This document shows positions 52,467 to 62,084 of a stretch of DNA of 64,000 bases, in pieces. Each line of letters opens with the position of its first letter. The first letter of the stretch is position 1. Made by a program: the position numbers and the translations under genes. The notes under the pieces are model-generated. The model was not told the origin of the DNA. It saw nothing but the letters and a program-made list of their open reading frames with translations, and ran no database searches. Source of the stretch: Marinilabilia salmonicolor JCM 21150 (GTDB lineage Bacteria; Bacteroidota; Bacteroidia; Bacteroidales; Marinilabiliaceae); contig NZ_AJKI01000031.1 in NCBI RefSeq assembly GCF_000259075.1, forward strand, positions 248,001 to 312,000. Direction: 5' to 3'.

Positions 52467-52534
52467 TTAAAAGGCAGAAGAAAAAATATTGACACAAAAG
52501 CCATCTTTCAACATTCAAAAGAAAGTAGAACCGA

Positions 52535-55000
52535 CTACTCCTTGTAATAGACCCGTGTAACCCGCCGGGAGATACTTGTAAGAATTTCATAAGGAATGGT
52601 TTCCAGTTGACGAGCAAGATTGGTCAGTGGATAGTCATCTCCGAAAACAATCACCTCATCCCCCTCTTCGGCCTGGATGTCTGTCAGGTCAATCATACAC
52701 ATATCCATACAGATATTTCCGACTATGGGTGCCAAACGGCCGTTTACCATCATTTTGCCCACCCCGTTGCTTAAGTGGCGGTTCAGACCATCGGCATACC
52801 CCACCGGAACCACACCAATCCGGCTGTCTCTCTTTACCATTCCCACACGGCCATATCCAATGGTTTCAAATCCAGGAACCGGCTTTATGTGAGAAATGTA
52901 TGACTTCAGAGTGACCACATTGCGCAGATCTTCAATTTTACCGGGTCCAAAACCATAGAGTCCGATTCCCAGTCGCGCCATATCGAATCGTGCTTCCGGG
53001 AAACGTTCAATCCCCGCACTGTTCAGAATATGCATCATAAATTCAGTATCCAATTCTTTTCTCAAACGGTCGCAAATGGTTTTAAATTTCTTTATCTGTT
53101 GCAGAGTAAAAGCATCATGCGCCTCGTCATCACTTCCTGCCAGGTGGGAAAAAACGGACTTGACACGCAACGAAGGCATATGCTTCAGACGGGCAACCAG
53201 TTCATCAATTTCATGCTCCAGAAACCCCATTCTGTTCATGCCGGTATCAACTTTTATATGAATCGGCATCACTCCTGACGCCTCTGCACGTACCACTGCA
53301 TTAAATGCTTCCAACACATTGAACCCGTAAATCTCGGGTTCCAGATTATAATCGAGCATTTGCAGAAAACTCTTCTCTTCCGGATTCATCACAATAATCG
53401 GGGTTGCAATTCCTGCGCGGCGAAGCTCTACTCCCTCATCAGCAAAAGCCACTCCCAGATAATCCACATTCTGATATTGCAGTGCTGCGGCGATTTCATA
53501 AGATCCGCTTCCGTAAGAAAAAGCCTTTACCATGGCCAGGAGTTTTGTCTCCGGACCAAGCAACCGTCTGTAGCGATTAAGGTTATGCACCATGGCATCC
53601 AGATTTATCTCCATTACCGTAGCATGTCGTTGTAACTCAAGACGCGCCACAATTCTTTCGAAACTGTATTTCCTGGACCCTTTCACCAATATGGCCTCTC
53701 CTCTGAAATGAAAAGTAGAAAGAGCTTCCAGCATCTCTTCCGTGGTTTCATAAAACGATGAAGGCAAATGAAAATGCGACGCATAGCGTACCATAGCGGG
53801 ACCTACCCCCACAAAACGATCAATCTGCTTCTCATTCACCAATGTCGCCACCAACGGATACAAATCATGATCAGGAATCCCGGTTTGCAAAAGGTCAGAA
53901 AGTATTACCGTACGCTTCACCCCCTTTTTACGGCTTTGCTGTACAAGGAAATCAAGGGCTACCTCAAGTGAGGTAAAATCAGCATTGTATGTATCATTAA
54001 TCACCAGGTTGTTATTGATACCAACCTTCTGTTCCATGCGCATTGCCACAGGAACCAATCCGCCAATTTTCTCAAGAATCTGTTCGGGTGAATATCCGTG
54101 ATAAAGCATGAACAAAACCACAGGTAGCGTATTTTCCACACTCACCTGATCGGTATAAGGGATGACCACTTCGAATGTGTCCACGCCCCACCGAAGCATC
54201 AGGTGCTTGCGATCATTGACCTCATCCTCGCTCAGCAATTGAAGCGTTGCTTTTTCGGCGCGGCCCCATGTCAGCAATTCCTTTTCGGGAAACATGGTTC
54301 CCATCCGCTCATCCACCAGCGCCTGATCACAATCATATAAAATGGTATCCACATCCTTAAAAAGCACCATTTTTTCTTTCAGCTTCTCCTCCAACGAAGA
54401 AAAATTCTCCTGATGCGCCTGTCCCAGAGTGGTAAAAAGTCCGATGGTCGGCCGGATAATCTCCTGCAACAACCGCATCTCTCCCGGCATGGAAATTCCG
54501 GCCTCAAAGATGCCCAATTCAGAAGTTTCATTCAGGTGCCAAACAGAAAAAGGTACTCCAATCTGACTGTTATAGCTGCGAGGTGACCGTGCAATGAAAA
54601 CATCGCTGCCCATCATCTGGGTAATCCATTCCTTAACAATGGTTTTACCGTTACTTCCGGCAATTCCCAATACAGGAATCTGAAACCGTGACCGATGCCA
54701 TGCCCCTATTTTTTGAAGTGCCCGCACAGGGTTATCCACTTCAATCCAGTTGGCCTTTGCCGCAACATCCGCCGGAATGCGTCCCTTCTTCACCACAAAA
54801 TTACGCACCCCTTTTCCTGCCAATTGATGTAAAAACTGATGTCCATCGTGTTTATTTCCGGTCAAAGCAATAAAAAGACTCTCACCAGCATCATAAACGG
54901 AGCGACTGTCTATCAGCAAACGCGCCACAACCGAGTCATTATTTTTCACCAAATGCCCATCACAGGCTTCTGCTAATTGTTCAGGAGAATATGTAATCAT
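52535..55000 (-). CDS. Bifunctional MurF ligase / alanine racemase
   Basis: A natural fusion typical of Bacteroidota, coupling D-alanine supply with addition of D-Ala-D-Ala to the UDP-MurNAc-tripeptide in peptidoglycan synthesis. Length is 821. The MurF half (residues 1-450) has the N-terminal [22 protein letters not shown]-binding [15 protein letters not shown] (about 112-126) and the [15 protein letters not shown] motif. The Alr half (about 455-821) starts [20 protein letters not shown] and carries the PLP lysine in [14 protein letters not shown] (about Lys492). Its catalytic tyrosine is probably in the GYGRVGM / PVGYADG region, and [13 protein letters not shown] is also visible. The PLP-binding lysine segment normally reads VKADAYGHG; here AFSYGSG replaces it, as in other fused racemases. 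The ATG overlaps the tdk stop by 4 bp. Confidence 0.94.
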   Translation of the reverse strand: MITYSPEQLAEACDGHLVKNNDSVVARLLIDSRSVYDAGESLFIALTGNKHDGHQFLHQLAGKGVRNFVVKKGRIPADVAAKANWIEVDNPVRALQKIGAWHRSRFQIPVLGIAGSNGKTIVKEWITQMMGSDVFIARSPRSYNSQIGVPFSVWHLNETSELGIFEAGISMPGEMRLLQEIIRPTIGLFTTLGQAHQENFSSLEEKLKEKMVLFKDVDTILYDCDQALVDERMGTMFPEKELLTWGRAEKATLQLLSEDEVNDRKHLMLRWGVDTFEVVIPYTDQVSVENTLPVVLFMLYHGYSPEQILEKIGGLVPVAMRMEQKVGINNNLVINDTYNADFTSLEVALDFLVQQSRKKGVKRTVILSDLLQTGIPDHDLYPLVATLVNEKQIDRFVGVGPAMVRYASHFHLPSSFYETTEEMLEALSTFHFRGEAILVKGSRKYSFERIVARLELQRHATVMEINLDAMVHNLNRYRRLLGPETKLLAMVKAFSYGSGSYEIAAALQYQNVDYLGVAFADEGVELRRAGIATPIIVMNPEEKSFLQMLDYNLEPEIYGFNVLEAFNAVVRAEASGVMPIHIKVDTGMNRMGFLEHEIDELVARLKHMPSLRVKSVFSHLAGSDDEAHDAFTLQQIKKFKTICDRLRKELDTEFMMHILNSAGIERFPEARFDMARLGIGLYGFGPGKIEDLRNVVTLKSYISHIKPVPGFETIGYGRVGMVKRDSRIGVVPVGYADGLNRHLSNGVGKMMVNGRLAPIVGNICMDMCMIDLTDIQAEEGDEVIVFGDDYPLTNLARQLETIPYEILTSISRRVTRVYYKE

Positions 55001-55575
55001 TTCTTATAAAATTTGTGATAACAGGCACGACAAACAGCTTCATAGTTGTCTGATGCCCCCAGTTCCACCAGCTTGTCGCTTTGTGATTTTCGTAAAGAAT
55101 ATTGAGCCAGATCGCCGCAACGCATACAAATAGCATGAACTTTAGTAACATACTCAGCCGAGGCCATCAGTGCTGGCATGGGACCAAAAGGAATCCCTTT
55201 AAAATCCATATCCAGACCTGCAACAATAACACGTACACCCTGACCTGCAAGCTGATTACACACACTCAAAAGGTTACTGTCGAAAAACTGCGCTTCATCA
55301 ATTCCTACCACATCTACATTACTGCTTAGCAGCAATATATTCCCGGAACTCTCCACAGGTGTGGAACGAATACTATTGGAATCATGAGAGACTACTTCAT
55401 CTTCACTGTACCTGCTATCCACCATGGGTTTAAAAATTTCAACCCGCTGACGGGCAATTCCGGCACGACGAAGACGACGCAGTAACTCCTCGGTTTTCCC
55501 GGAAAACATCGAGCCTGCAATAACTTCTATCCAACCTCGTTTTTCAGACTTATCAACCTTATTTTCAAGAAACAT
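54997..55575 (-). CDS. tdk: Thymidine kinase
   Basis: Type II thymidine kinase of the pyrimidine salvage pathway. Length 192. P-loop [17 protein letters not shown] (residues about 22-38), Walker [12 protein letters not shown], catalytic/lasso region [18 protein letters not shown], and the zinc-binding pairs [11 protein letters not shown] and CRACYHKF. It is first of a two-gene unit with murF-alr (ATGA overlap). Its promoter motif at 55617-55624 overlaps the promoter of the divergent gene. Confidence 0.95.
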   Translation of the reverse strand: MFLENKVDKSEKRGWIEVIAGSMFSGKTEELLRRLRRAGIARQRVEIFKPMVDSRYSEDEVVSHDSNSIRSTPVESSGNILLLSSNVDVVGIDEAQFFDSNLLSVCNQLAGQGVRVIVAGLDMDFKGIPFGPMPALMASAEYVTKVHAICMRCGDLAQYSLRKSQSDKLVELGASDNYEAVCRACYHKFYKK

Positions 55576-55608
55576 TTAAAGAAAAATTTATTTTCGCACT
55601 TCAATCAC

Positions 55609-55624
55609 TACATTTGCAAATGTA
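55609..55624. promoter_or_regulatory. Palindromic divergent promoter TACATTTGCAAATGTA
   Basis: A perfect 16-bp palindrome made of two abutting TAnnTTTG motifs: TACATTTG on the plus strand (for the gene at 55648) and the same on the minus strand (for tdk at 55575). The two polymerases would face each other across it and start within each other's minus-7 region, giving transcripts with complementary 5' ends. Confidence 0.65.
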
Positions 55625-55647
55625 ACAAAAATGGGCCTCAAGCTATT

Positions 55648-56481
55648 ATGGAAAAAGATGCTCTTCTCGAAATAATTATCCACGATCTAAAAGAAGTGGA
55701 GATAATGGCAGAAAATGCCAAAGGTGACAAACATCTGTCAAAAGCTTACTTTAAGCTTACCAGAAACAGGATAAACAGCATTCTGGATGAAATTGAAATG
55801 CTGGAAGAAATTTCGCTTCCCGTTGCCGGAACTCAAGCAACTAAAAATCCTGAAACACCTGAAAGCACTACTCCTTCAGAGAAAATCTCAATAATTGATC
55901 AGGAGGAAGAAGAAGGAAAAAACAACCAGGCAACCACGAAACCTAAAGAAACGGGTCCAAAAAATTTTCCTGAAGAGAAAACCATTGATGAAAAAGAATT
56001 TCCCTCTCCGGATGAAACAGCTCAGGAAAAAGAATCTGAAGAGGAACCGCTGGTGACTGATATTCCTGACGAGAGGGCACCATCGAAAGAAGAGATCCCC
56101 GCTCCCTCGCCGGAACCTGAGAAAAAAAACCATCAGGAGAAAAAAAAGGAAAACCAGGTACTGGGAGAAAAGCTGGTAACCGAAAAATCTTCCTTCAACG
56201 AGCAAATAGGAAAACATCAGAAAAGCACTTCATCCCAACGCTCCTTTAGTACTCCTCCCATTGCTGATCTAAAAAAAGCAATGGGCATCAACGACCGGTT
56301 CTTTTTTCAAAGAGAGTTGTTCGGAGGCAGCGCAGATGTAATGAATCAAACCCTGGAGCAACTCAATGAGATGCACGGAATTAATGAAGCTCAAAATTTT
56401 CTGCTGGCCAATTTCAACTGGGATCCGGAAAATGAGGCAGTACTGAGTTTTATGGAACTGGTGGAACGCCGTTATCTTTAG
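55648..56481 (+). CDS. Conserved hypothetical protein with disordered acidic linker
   Basis: A 277-residue cytoplasmic protein. Residues 1-55 are helical (LLEIIIHDLKEVEIMAENAK; LSKAYFKLTRNRINSILDEI). Residues 60-190 are a low-complexity linker rich in Glu, Pro, Lys, Thr. The C-terminal 80 residues look folded and conserved-like: PPIADLKKAMGINDRFFFQR, ELFGGSADVMNQTLEQLNEM, NFNWDPENEAVLSFMELVERRYL (quoted in part: AVLSFMELVERRY). I recall similar unnamed proteins next to rsmI in Bacteroidota. No enzyme motif. It ends 7 bp before rsmI, so they share a transcript. Confidence 0.75.
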   Translation: MEKDALLEIIIHDLKEVEIMAENAKGDKHLSKAYFKLTRNRINSILDEIEMLEEISLPVAGTQATKNPETPESTTPSEKISIIDQEEEEGKNNQATTKPKETGPKNFPEEKTIDEKEFPSPDETAQEKESEEEPLVTDIPDERAPSKEEIPAPSPEPEKKNHQEKKKENQVLGEKLVTEKSSFNEQIGKHQKSTSSQRSFSTPPIADLKKAMGINDRFFFQRELFGGSADVMNQTLEQLNEMHGINEAQNFLLANFNWDPENEAVLSFMELVERRYL

Positions 56482-56488
56482 TATTATC

Positions 56489-57163
56489 ATGAGTAAACTA
56501 TATGTGATTCCCACGCCCATTGGCAATCTGGAAGACATCACTTTCCGGGCTGTCAGAACTCTCAAGGAGGTGGATTTCATCCTCGCCGAAGACACAAGAA
56601 CTTCAGGTAAACTCCTAAAGCACCTGGAAATAACCACAAAAATGTATGCCCACCATAAATTCAACGAGCATGCATCGGTAGAGAAGGTCATTTCCCGTCT
56701 CGCACATGGAGAAACTGCAGCCCTGATATCAGATGCCGGAACTCCGGCCATCTCAGACCCGGGATACCTGGTTGTCCGAAATTGCATCGATGCCGGCATC
56801 GCCGTGGAATGCCTGCCAGGACCAACCGCCTTTGTCCCGGCTCTGGTAACAGCAGGACTTCCCAATGACAAATTCTGTTTCGAAGGTTTCCTGCCGGTAA
56901 AAAAAGGACGAAAAACCAGGCTGGAATTTCTTCAGAACGAAAAAAGAACAATGGTTTTTTATGAATCCCCCCACCGGTTGCTAAAAACCCTCGGTCAATT
57001 TTCCGAACATTTCGGAGCCGACCGTCAGGCAGCTGTTTGCAGGGAGATCAGCAAAATTCACGAAGAAACTGTCAGAGGCTCTTTACAGGATCTCGTGGCC
57101 CACTTTTCCGATCATCCACCCAAAGGAGAAATTGTTTTAATTGTCAACGGGCAAAAAGATTAA
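56489..57163 (+). CDS. rsmI: 16S rRNA (cytidine(1402)-2'-O)-methyltransferase
   Basis: Tetrapyrrole-methylase-fold enzyme methylating the 2'-OH of C1402 in 16S rRNA. The 224-residue length lacks the C-terminal extension of the E. coli protein (286). Landmarks: LYVIPTPIGNLEDITFRAVR (residues 3-22), AEDTRTSGKLLKHL, ALISDAGTPAISDPGYLVVR, CLPGPTAFVPALVTAGLPND, FYESPHRLLKTL and C-terminal PPKGEIVLIVNG. It follows the hypothetical gene by 7 bp. Confidence 0.93.
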   Translation: MSKLYVIPTPIGNLEDITFRAVRTLKEVDFILAEDTRTSGKLLKHLEITTKMYAHHKFNEHASVEKVISRLAHGETAALISDAGTPAISDPGYLVVRNCIDAGIAVECLPGPTAFVPALVTAGLPNDKFCFEGFLPVKKGRKTRLEFLQNEKRTMVFYESPHRLLKTLGQFSEHFGADRQAAVCREISKIHEETVRGSLQDLVAHFSDHPPKGEIVLIVNGQKD

Positions 57164-57171
57164 TAACTTTG
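57164..57171 (+). promoter_or_regulatory. Promoter motif upstream of the coiled-coil lipoprotein (TAACTTTG)
   Basis: Exact TAnnTTTG match directly after the rsmI stop, 96 bp before the ATG at 57268. A TTG at 57141-57143, 20 bp upstream, could be part of the minus-33 element. Confidence 0.55.
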
Positions 57172-57267
57172 ATTGGTATTTCTGTTCAGGAATACAATAA
57201 ATATCTCCTGAACTACGTACTATACAGGTAATCAGGAAAAGATCTTAAAAACATAAACCTTAGTAAA

Positions 57268-58140
57268 ATGAAAAAGCTACTAATTATATTGTTTGTCCTG
57301 CCTCTCCTTTGGCAATGTCAAAGTGGTCCAAGCCGGACCGAGCTCCAACAGCAAAACGACTCGCTTGCCAGAGCTACCGCTCAGAAAGACAGCCAGATGA
57401 ATCAAATGGTCAACACGATTGGTGACATTGAAGCAACCCTCCGTGTTATTAAAGAAAAGGAACAAATTATTGCCTTAAAAGCCCGCCAGGGAGAAACTTC
57501 CGGTGAGTCGGCCGAACAAATCAACGAAGACATCCGGCTGATTTATGATCTGATGGTCCAGAACAAAGAGCGCATTGAATCGCTTGAACAACAACTGAAG
57601 CAATCAGGCATAGAAACAGGCCGTTTGAACAAACTGGTGGCCAGTCTGAATGACGAATTGCGTCAGAAAAATGTGGAAATAAAGCAACTCAACGACCTTC
57701 TTAAAAAGAAAAATGCAGAGATTGATGACATGTTTTATGCCCTTACTGACATGGAAATTGCACTTGACTCCATCAAAACTGCCAACGAAGAAGCCCACAA
57801 GGAGCTGCAGTCAACACGCGACGATATGTACACCGCATATTATGCCATCGGCACTAAGAATGAGTTAAAAGAAAAAAACATCATCAACCGGGAAGGATTC
57901 CTATTCTTTGGCAAAACAGAACTCCTGAAGGAGAACTTTGAAAAAGAGTATTTTGCCGAAATCGACATCCGGGAAACCGACAGCTTGGAATTGTTTCAGC
58001 CTAACGTTGAAGTTCTTACCTCACATCCGGAAGAGTCTTTCTCTCTGGGTGCCGATGAGAATGGCAACATGGTTCTGAAAATAGAAGACAAGGATGCGTT
58101 CTGGAGCATCTCAAGATATCTGGTGGTTCAAGCTAAATAA
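57268..58140 (+). CDS. Coiled-coil lipoprotein, Cbp1-adhesin-like
   Basis: A 290-residue predicted lipoprotein: signal peptide with lipobox LLWQC (Cys 17). Residues 25-190 are a coiled coil (RTELQQQNDSLARATAQKDS; ERIESLEQQLKQSGIETGRL; ELRQKNVEIKQLNDLLKKKN). A C-terminal globular segment of about 100 residues follows, opening YTAYYAIGTKNELKEKNIIN and ending SISRYLVVQAK. I recall this layout from the family annotated in Bacteroidota as Cbp1-type collagen-binding adhesin, but the binding claim cannot be seen here. It is monocistronic with its own promoter and a terminator at 58184. Confidence 0.75.
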   Translation: MKKLLIILFVLPLLWQCQSGPSRTELQQQNDSLARATAQKDSQMNQMVNTIGDIEATLRVIKEKEQIIALKARQGETSGESAEQINEDIRLIYDLMVQNKERIESLEQQLKQSGIETGRLNKLVASLNDELRQKNVEIKQLNDLLKKKNAEIDDMFYALTDMEIALDSIKTANEEAHKELQSTRDDMYTAYYAIGTKNELKEKNIINREGFLFFGKTELLKENFEKEYFAEIDIRETDSLELFQPNVEVLTSHPEESFSLGADENGNMVLKIEDKDAFWSISRYLVVQAK

Positions 58141-58154
58141 AAGGCCACGTAAAT

Positions 58155-58168
58155 CCCCCCATGGGGGG
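58155..58168. repeat. Perfect 14-bp palindrome CCCCCCATGGGGGG
   Basis: A GC-only palindrome 15 bp past the lipoprotein stop. With TAAAT/ACTTA flanks it is a striking isolated element. It may be a short insertion or REP-like remnant. Confidence 0.5.
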
Positions 58169-58183
58169 ACTTAAAATAGATAC

Positions 58184-58228
58184 AAAATCCGGATCTCTCA
58201 GGAAATTCCTGCGGAGGTTCGGATTTTT
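58184..58228 (+). terminator. Terminator after the coiled-coil lipoprotein gene
   Basis: AAAATCCGGATCTCTCAGG pairs imperfectly with CCTGCGGAGGTTCGGATTTTT around a short AAATT loop, followed by T residues. Confidence 0.75.
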
Positions 58229-58243
58229 AACCTAAGAAATGAC

Positions 58244-58936
58244 ATGCAATACAAACATCTTTTTTTCGATCTCGATCACACCCTGTGGGACTTTCACAAC
58301 AATCAGATAACCACACTAAAAGAACTTTTTGACACCTATCAACTGAATCGGTTTTTCAATAATTTCGACGATTTCTTTGCCCAATATATGCCCATCAACA
58401 CCGGCCTCTGGCATGAATACCAACATGGACGTATCCCCAAGCGAGATGTAAAAGTAGGTCGGTTCCATCAGACATTTTCTCAGGCAGGATTTGATGACAT
58501 TGCCGTTGCCGAATCCTTTGCCAATGACTTTGTTTCGGGAAACTCACTGCAAACCAAGGTCATTCCCCATGCAAAAGAAACCCTTAAGTATCTCAAAAAG
58601 AAAAAATATCACCTGTACATCATCACGAACGGTTTCAGGGAGGCCCAGCATACAAAAATGGAAAAGAGTGGCCTGACACCATTTTTTGAACGAATTTTCA
58701 TTTCCGAAGATGTCGGGGTCAGTAAGCCTCACAGGGATTTCTTTGAGTATGCCATCAAAAGTGCCAATGCCCGAAAAAAAGAGAGCCTGGTAATTGGAGA
58801 CAGTTTGGAAAACGATATTAAAGGAGCCCGGGAGTTCGGGGTCGATCAGGTCTATTTTAACCCGGAGAAAACACCACACGAGGAGCCAATTTCAAAAGAA
58901 ATATCATCTCTGAAGGAATTAATAGAGTGGCTTTAA
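58244..58936 (+). CDS. YjjG-type HAD phosphatase (noncanonical pyrimidine nucleotidase)
   Basis: HAD-superfamily hydrolase, probably a nucleotidase of the YjjG type that cleans up non-canonical pyrimidine nucleotides. Length 230. HAD motif I FFDLDHTLWDF (residues 7-17), motif II IITNGFREAQ, motif III SKPHRDFFEYAIKSA with the Lys, motif IV VIGDSLENDIKGAREFG. The helical cap is between residues 17 and 90 (PINTGLWHEYQHGRIPKRDV). The substrate assignment is by family only. The 15 bp between terminator and gene show no promoter motif. Confidence 0.85.
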   Translation: MQYKHLFFDLDHTLWDFHNNQITTLKELFDTYQLNRFFNNFDDFFAQYMPINTGLWHEYQHGRIPKRDVKVGRFHQTFSQAGFDDIAVAESFANDFVSGNSLQTKVIPHAKETLKYLKKKKYHLYIITNGFREAQHTKMEKSGLTPFFERIFISEDVGVSKPHRDFFEYAIKSANARKKESLVIGDSLENDIKGAREFGVDQVYFNPEKTPHEEPISKEISSLKELIEWL

Positions 58937-58980
58937 AGTCGCAGAGTTTGGAGCGCAGAGCATAGAGCATGAGAGCTGAA
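58937..58980. repeat. Degenerate GCAGAG/GCATAGAG repeat after the HAD phosphatase gene
   Basis: TCGCAGAGTTTGGAGCGC followed by AGAGCATAGAGCATGAGAG is a run of about 7-bp GCAGAGN-like units starting at the stop codon, similar in style but not in sequence to the AGTCAGT runs. Confidence 0.45.
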
Positions 58981-59002
58981 CTTCAAAATTCAGTTAAGCT
59001 TG

Positions 59003-60583
59003 TTAAAATGGTGCATCCTTATCGAATCCGGCAGGAGGTGCGTCAAAACCTCCTCCCTGTCCCGGAGCTAAACCTCCAGATGGAACACTTTCATCCTCAT
59101 TCATTTTGGACTTAAATGTCATGGGTTCAGAACCTCCGTTGCCCGGATCAAAACCATCACCCGACATGGGCAATCCCTGAAGTTCGGGATCTTCAAAACG
59201 TGCCAGTTCTTTTCGGAAACGCAAGCGCACATCTCCGGTAGCACCGTTACGGTGCTTGGCAATAATCACTTCCCCCATTCCTTCAAGAGAATAACCTTCT
59301 GCATCCTCGAACAGGCCATAATATTCAGGACGGTGAATAAAACACACCATATCAGCATCCTGTTCAATGGCTCCGGATTCACGCAGGTCGGCCAGCTGGG
59401 GACGTTTTCCTTCCAATCCTGTCCGGTTCTCCACCCCGCGGTTCAACTGAGATAGCGCAATAATAGGGACATCAAGTTCTTTAGCCAGTCCCTTCAGCGA
59501 CCGCGAAATCATACTCACCTCCTGCTCACGACTTCCGGGGTTCATTCCGGCAGCACTCATCAGCTGAAGGTAATCAATGATAATGATCTTTACATCGTGC
59601 TGTTTTTTCAGCCGCCGACATTTGGCTCTGAGTTCAAAAACAGACAACCCCGGCGTGTCATCCACAAAAATGGGGGCTCCCATCAGTGAATGAATTTTGG
59701 AATCCAGCTGTTCCCATTCCTGAGAGGACAAATTTCCATTTTTTATCTTTTCACCGGGAATCTCAGTCTCTGAAACAATTAAACGATTCACCAACTGCAC
59801 ATTAGCCATCTCAAGTGAGAACAAAGCCACGGGTTGCTGATGTGTAATGGCCATATTTCTTGCCATCGAAAGTACAAAGGCTGTTTTTCCCATCGCCGGA
59901 CGCGCTGCAATAATCACCAAATCGGAAGCCTGCCATCCCGAGGTAATGCGGTCCAGACCGGAAAAACCCGAAGGAACCCCACTCAAACCGTCTGTTCGCT
60001 TTCCGGCTTCTTTAATTCTTTCAATAGATTCCTGGATGACAGGATCAATCTGTGTCACCTCCTTTTTCATAGTTCCCTGCGACAACAGAAAGAAGCTGTT
60101 TTCCGCTTCATCCAACAAGTCATTCACATCCAATGACTCATCGTATGAGCGGGTCTGAAGATCGCTGGAAATATGAATCATTTCACGCTGCAGATATTTC
60201 TGCCAGATAATTCGTGCATGATACTCGATATGAGCAGCAGAAGCCACGCGGCTGGTAAGCTGAGATACATAAAAAGCACCTCCCACCTCTTCCATTTTTC
60301 CGAGCTTCTTCAACTCCTCGGTAACCGTGAGAATATCAACAGGTTGTTCGTGAAAAAACAGATTAGAAATAGCCTGAAAAATGTGCTGATGAGCCTCCCG
60401 GTAAAAACATTCCGGCTTCAGAAGTTCCGATACGGCAATAAAAGCGTCTTTCTCCAACAACAAAGCACCCAGAACAGCCTCTTCAATCTCCACTGCCTGG
60501 GGAGGAATTCGTCCCATTTCGGAATCAGCCTGAATTGGTGTTCTTCGATTGTTGTTGTTCTTAAAATTGCTTTTTTGGGCCAT
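59003..60583 (-). CDS. dnaB: Replicative DNA helicase DnaB
   Basis: Hexameric 5'-3' helicase of the replisome. The start is the ATG at 60581-60583 (MAQKSNFKNNNNRR); two more codons could be read from an upstream TTG. Length 526, longer than E. coli DnaB (471) because of both termini. The N-terminal helical domain begins PPQAVEIEEAVLGALLLEKD (about 29-48). The RecA-type domain shows GLDRITSGWQASDLVIIAAR, Walker A ARPAMGKTAFVLSMA, Walker B IIIIDYLQLM, and the arginine-rich ALSQLNRGVENR and RESGAIEQDADMVCFIHR. The tail from about 470 is Gly/Pro-rich (GGSEPMTFKSKMNEDESVPS) and probably disordered. Confidence 0.95.
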   Translation of the reverse strand: MAQKSNFKNNNNRRTPIQADSEMGRIPPQAVEIEEAVLGALLLEKDAFIAVSELLKPECFYREAHQHIFQAISNLFFHEQPVDILTVTEELKKLGKMEEVGGAFYVSQLTSRVASAAHIEYHARIIWQKYLQREMIHISSDLQTRSYDESLDVNDLLDEAENSFFLLSQGTMKKEVTQIDPVIQESIERIKEAGKRTDGLSGVPSGFSGLDRITSGWQASDLVIIAARPAMGKTAFVLSMARNMAITHQQPVALFSLEMANVQLVNRLIVSETEIPGEKIKNGNLSSQEWEQLDSKIHSLMGAPIFVDDTPGLSVFELRAKCRRLKKQHDVKIIIIDYLQLMSAAGMNPGSREQEVSMISRSLKGLAKELDVPIIALSQLNRGVENRTGLEGKRPQLADLRESGAIEQDADMVCFIHRPEYYGLFEDAEGYSLEGMGEVIIAKHRNGATGDVRLRFRKELARFEDPELQGLPMSGDGFDPGNGGSEPMTFKSKMNEDESVPSGGLAPGQGGGFDAPPAGFDKDAPF

Positions 60584-60855
60584 GACCAAATCTGTTTTTA
60601 TTTCTCAGGGAAAAATTATCATTTTTACAAATAGTGCCACAACAAGTTTATCCCCTCTTATATGCTAATAAATAAAACAGTTAGAAGGGACTGCCAGCAC
60701 AAATTCGTTTCATTATCGGATTTTGGGGAAAGGGAAACAAAGTTAGAAAAAAATGTGCCTGATTGTAGCACTTCCACACGGAGATTTATCAAATGACATC
60801 AAAAACAACACAACTCATTAATATTCAACAACCTGAACACCTATAATAAATACAC
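60584..60855. other. Intergenic region upstream of dnaB
   Basis: About 270 bp, AT-rich, with the dnaB promoter expected near its left end. I see no clean minus-strand TAnnTTTG (CAAATAGT at 60628 is close) and no repeat copy or RNA gene. Confidence 0.5.
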
Positions 60856-60891
60856 AAAACCCCGCTGCAGAATTTGCACAGCGGGGTTTTT
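60856..60891 (-). terminator. Terminator downstream of the GH5 gene
   Basis: AAAACCCCGCTG-cagaatttgca-CAGCGGGGTTTT is a perfect 12-bp stem. It lies 42 bp past the stop of the minus-strand GH5 gene, with TTTTGTG following on that strand. Confidence 0.85.
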
Positions 60892-60932
60892 AAAAATCTG
60901 CTTCAACCCATCATGGGAAAAAACGGGTCTGG

Positions 60933-61934
60933 CTATTTTCCGGACATAACTCCTTTAAAAAATTCACCGGCACGGGTGGGTGTATAATCCCAGTCTTTAA
61001 TCAACTGTGGCGACCAGCCAGGATCAAAAACCCAAACAACATAAGAAATTCCCTTTTCAGTAAAATAACCGGTAAGAGTCTCTCCATAAGTTTCATCTCC
61101 CAGGCAAGGAATATGGGCCCCTTTCTGATCGGGATACATGTAGCCTACCTCGGTGGCAATTACCGGATAGTTGTCAGCTACAAACCCGAAATCACGCTCC
61201 CATTGGGGAACCCAGGGTTGTTCTCGTTTCTGTGGATAGGGATGACTCACATAAGCAATATTTTCAACCGGTAACGGTTCATTCATAACAGGTGTAAGGT
61301 CATAGGCCCAGTTAAATCCGGCCACCAAAGGTACAGCATGAGGATTGTTCGCACGTATCACCGAAATAACATCCACCATTATATTGCTCCACTGCCCCCA
61401 CGTTAATGTTCCCAGCTCACCATTGTAAGTGGTGGGTTCATTAAAAATCTCATAAAGTGCCACCGCCGGTTCATTCTTATATCTGCGACTGATGGTGTAC
61501 CAGAAACGATAGGTTTCCCGGATAGAGGTATCATACATCTCATTCTGAAACAATCCGGTACGCAGGTTTCCGATAGAATGCCAGTCGATAATCACATACA
61601 AACCAGCAGCTTTGGCCCATTCAATACCCTGATCAAGTAACCCAAGGTACTCTTCCTGCCCTCTTTCACGCCAGGCAGCGGGATGAACGGGAAGACGCAC
61701 AATATTGGCACCCCAGGCGGCTACCTCATCAAAAATATCGGCCTTCCACTGGCCTTCTTTTTCCAGACGGTCGGGATCGGCAATATTCAGACCTTTAAAC
61801 ACAACGACTTCACCCTGTTCATTGACAAAATTTTTGCCCTCGACCGAGATGCGTGAAAATGGATTGTCCTGAGCTGATGTCATCAGTGATACCACCAGTA
61901 AACCCAGGCACAAAAAAGTTAATCTTTTCTTCAT
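60933..61934 (-). CDS. Secreted GH5-family glycoside hydrolase (cellulase-like)
   Basis: Retaining beta-glycanase of family GH5 on an exported protein of 333 residues. The signal peptide ends TSAQ (residues 1-22). Residues 44-82 carry VVFKGLNIADPDRL and WGANIVRLPVHPAAW, with the conserved Arg. The acid/base is Glu166 in YEIFNEPTT, and the nucleophile is probably Glu262 in PVIATEVGYM. His231 and Tyr233 in SHPYPQ fit the active site. There is no carbohydrate-binding module and no SusCD pair or sulfatase nearby, so this is a stand-alone enzyme rather than part of a polysaccharide-utilisation locus. Target could be beta-1,4-glucan or mannan; sequence does not decide. Confidence 0.9.
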   Translation of the reverse strand: MKKRLTFLCLGLLVVSLMTSAQDNPFSRISVEGKNFVNEQGEVVVFKGLNIADPDRLEKEGQWKADIFDEVAAWGANIVRLPVHPAAWRERGQEEYLGLLDQGIEWAKAAGLYVIIDWHSIGNLRTGLFQNEMYDTSIRETYRFWYTISRRYKNEPAVALYEIFNEPTTYNGELGTLTWGQWSNIMVDVISVIRANNPHAVPLVAGFNWAYDLTPVMNEPLPVENIAYVSHPYPQKREQPWVPQWERDFGFVADNYPVIATEVGYMYPDQKGAHIPCLGDETYGETLTGYFTEKGISYVVWVFDPGWSPQLIKDWDYTPTRAGEFFKGVMSGK

Positions 61935-62084
61935 AGGATAAGTTTATATTAGAAAGTAAAAAAGTGTACACCAAACACTTTAACAAATATAAACATTTTG
62001 ATGCTATTTGGAAATCGTTTTTCTTAAAAATACTATCTTTACAATTAAAGATTACAGCTTGCAACAAAAACCCAAAAGTTAATA

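Noticed and set aside
60933-61934. GH5 gene as part of a polysaccharide-utilisation locus
   Set aside because: No SusC/SusD pair, sensor or further glycosidase gene is near; the neighbours are dnaB and a small barrel gene.
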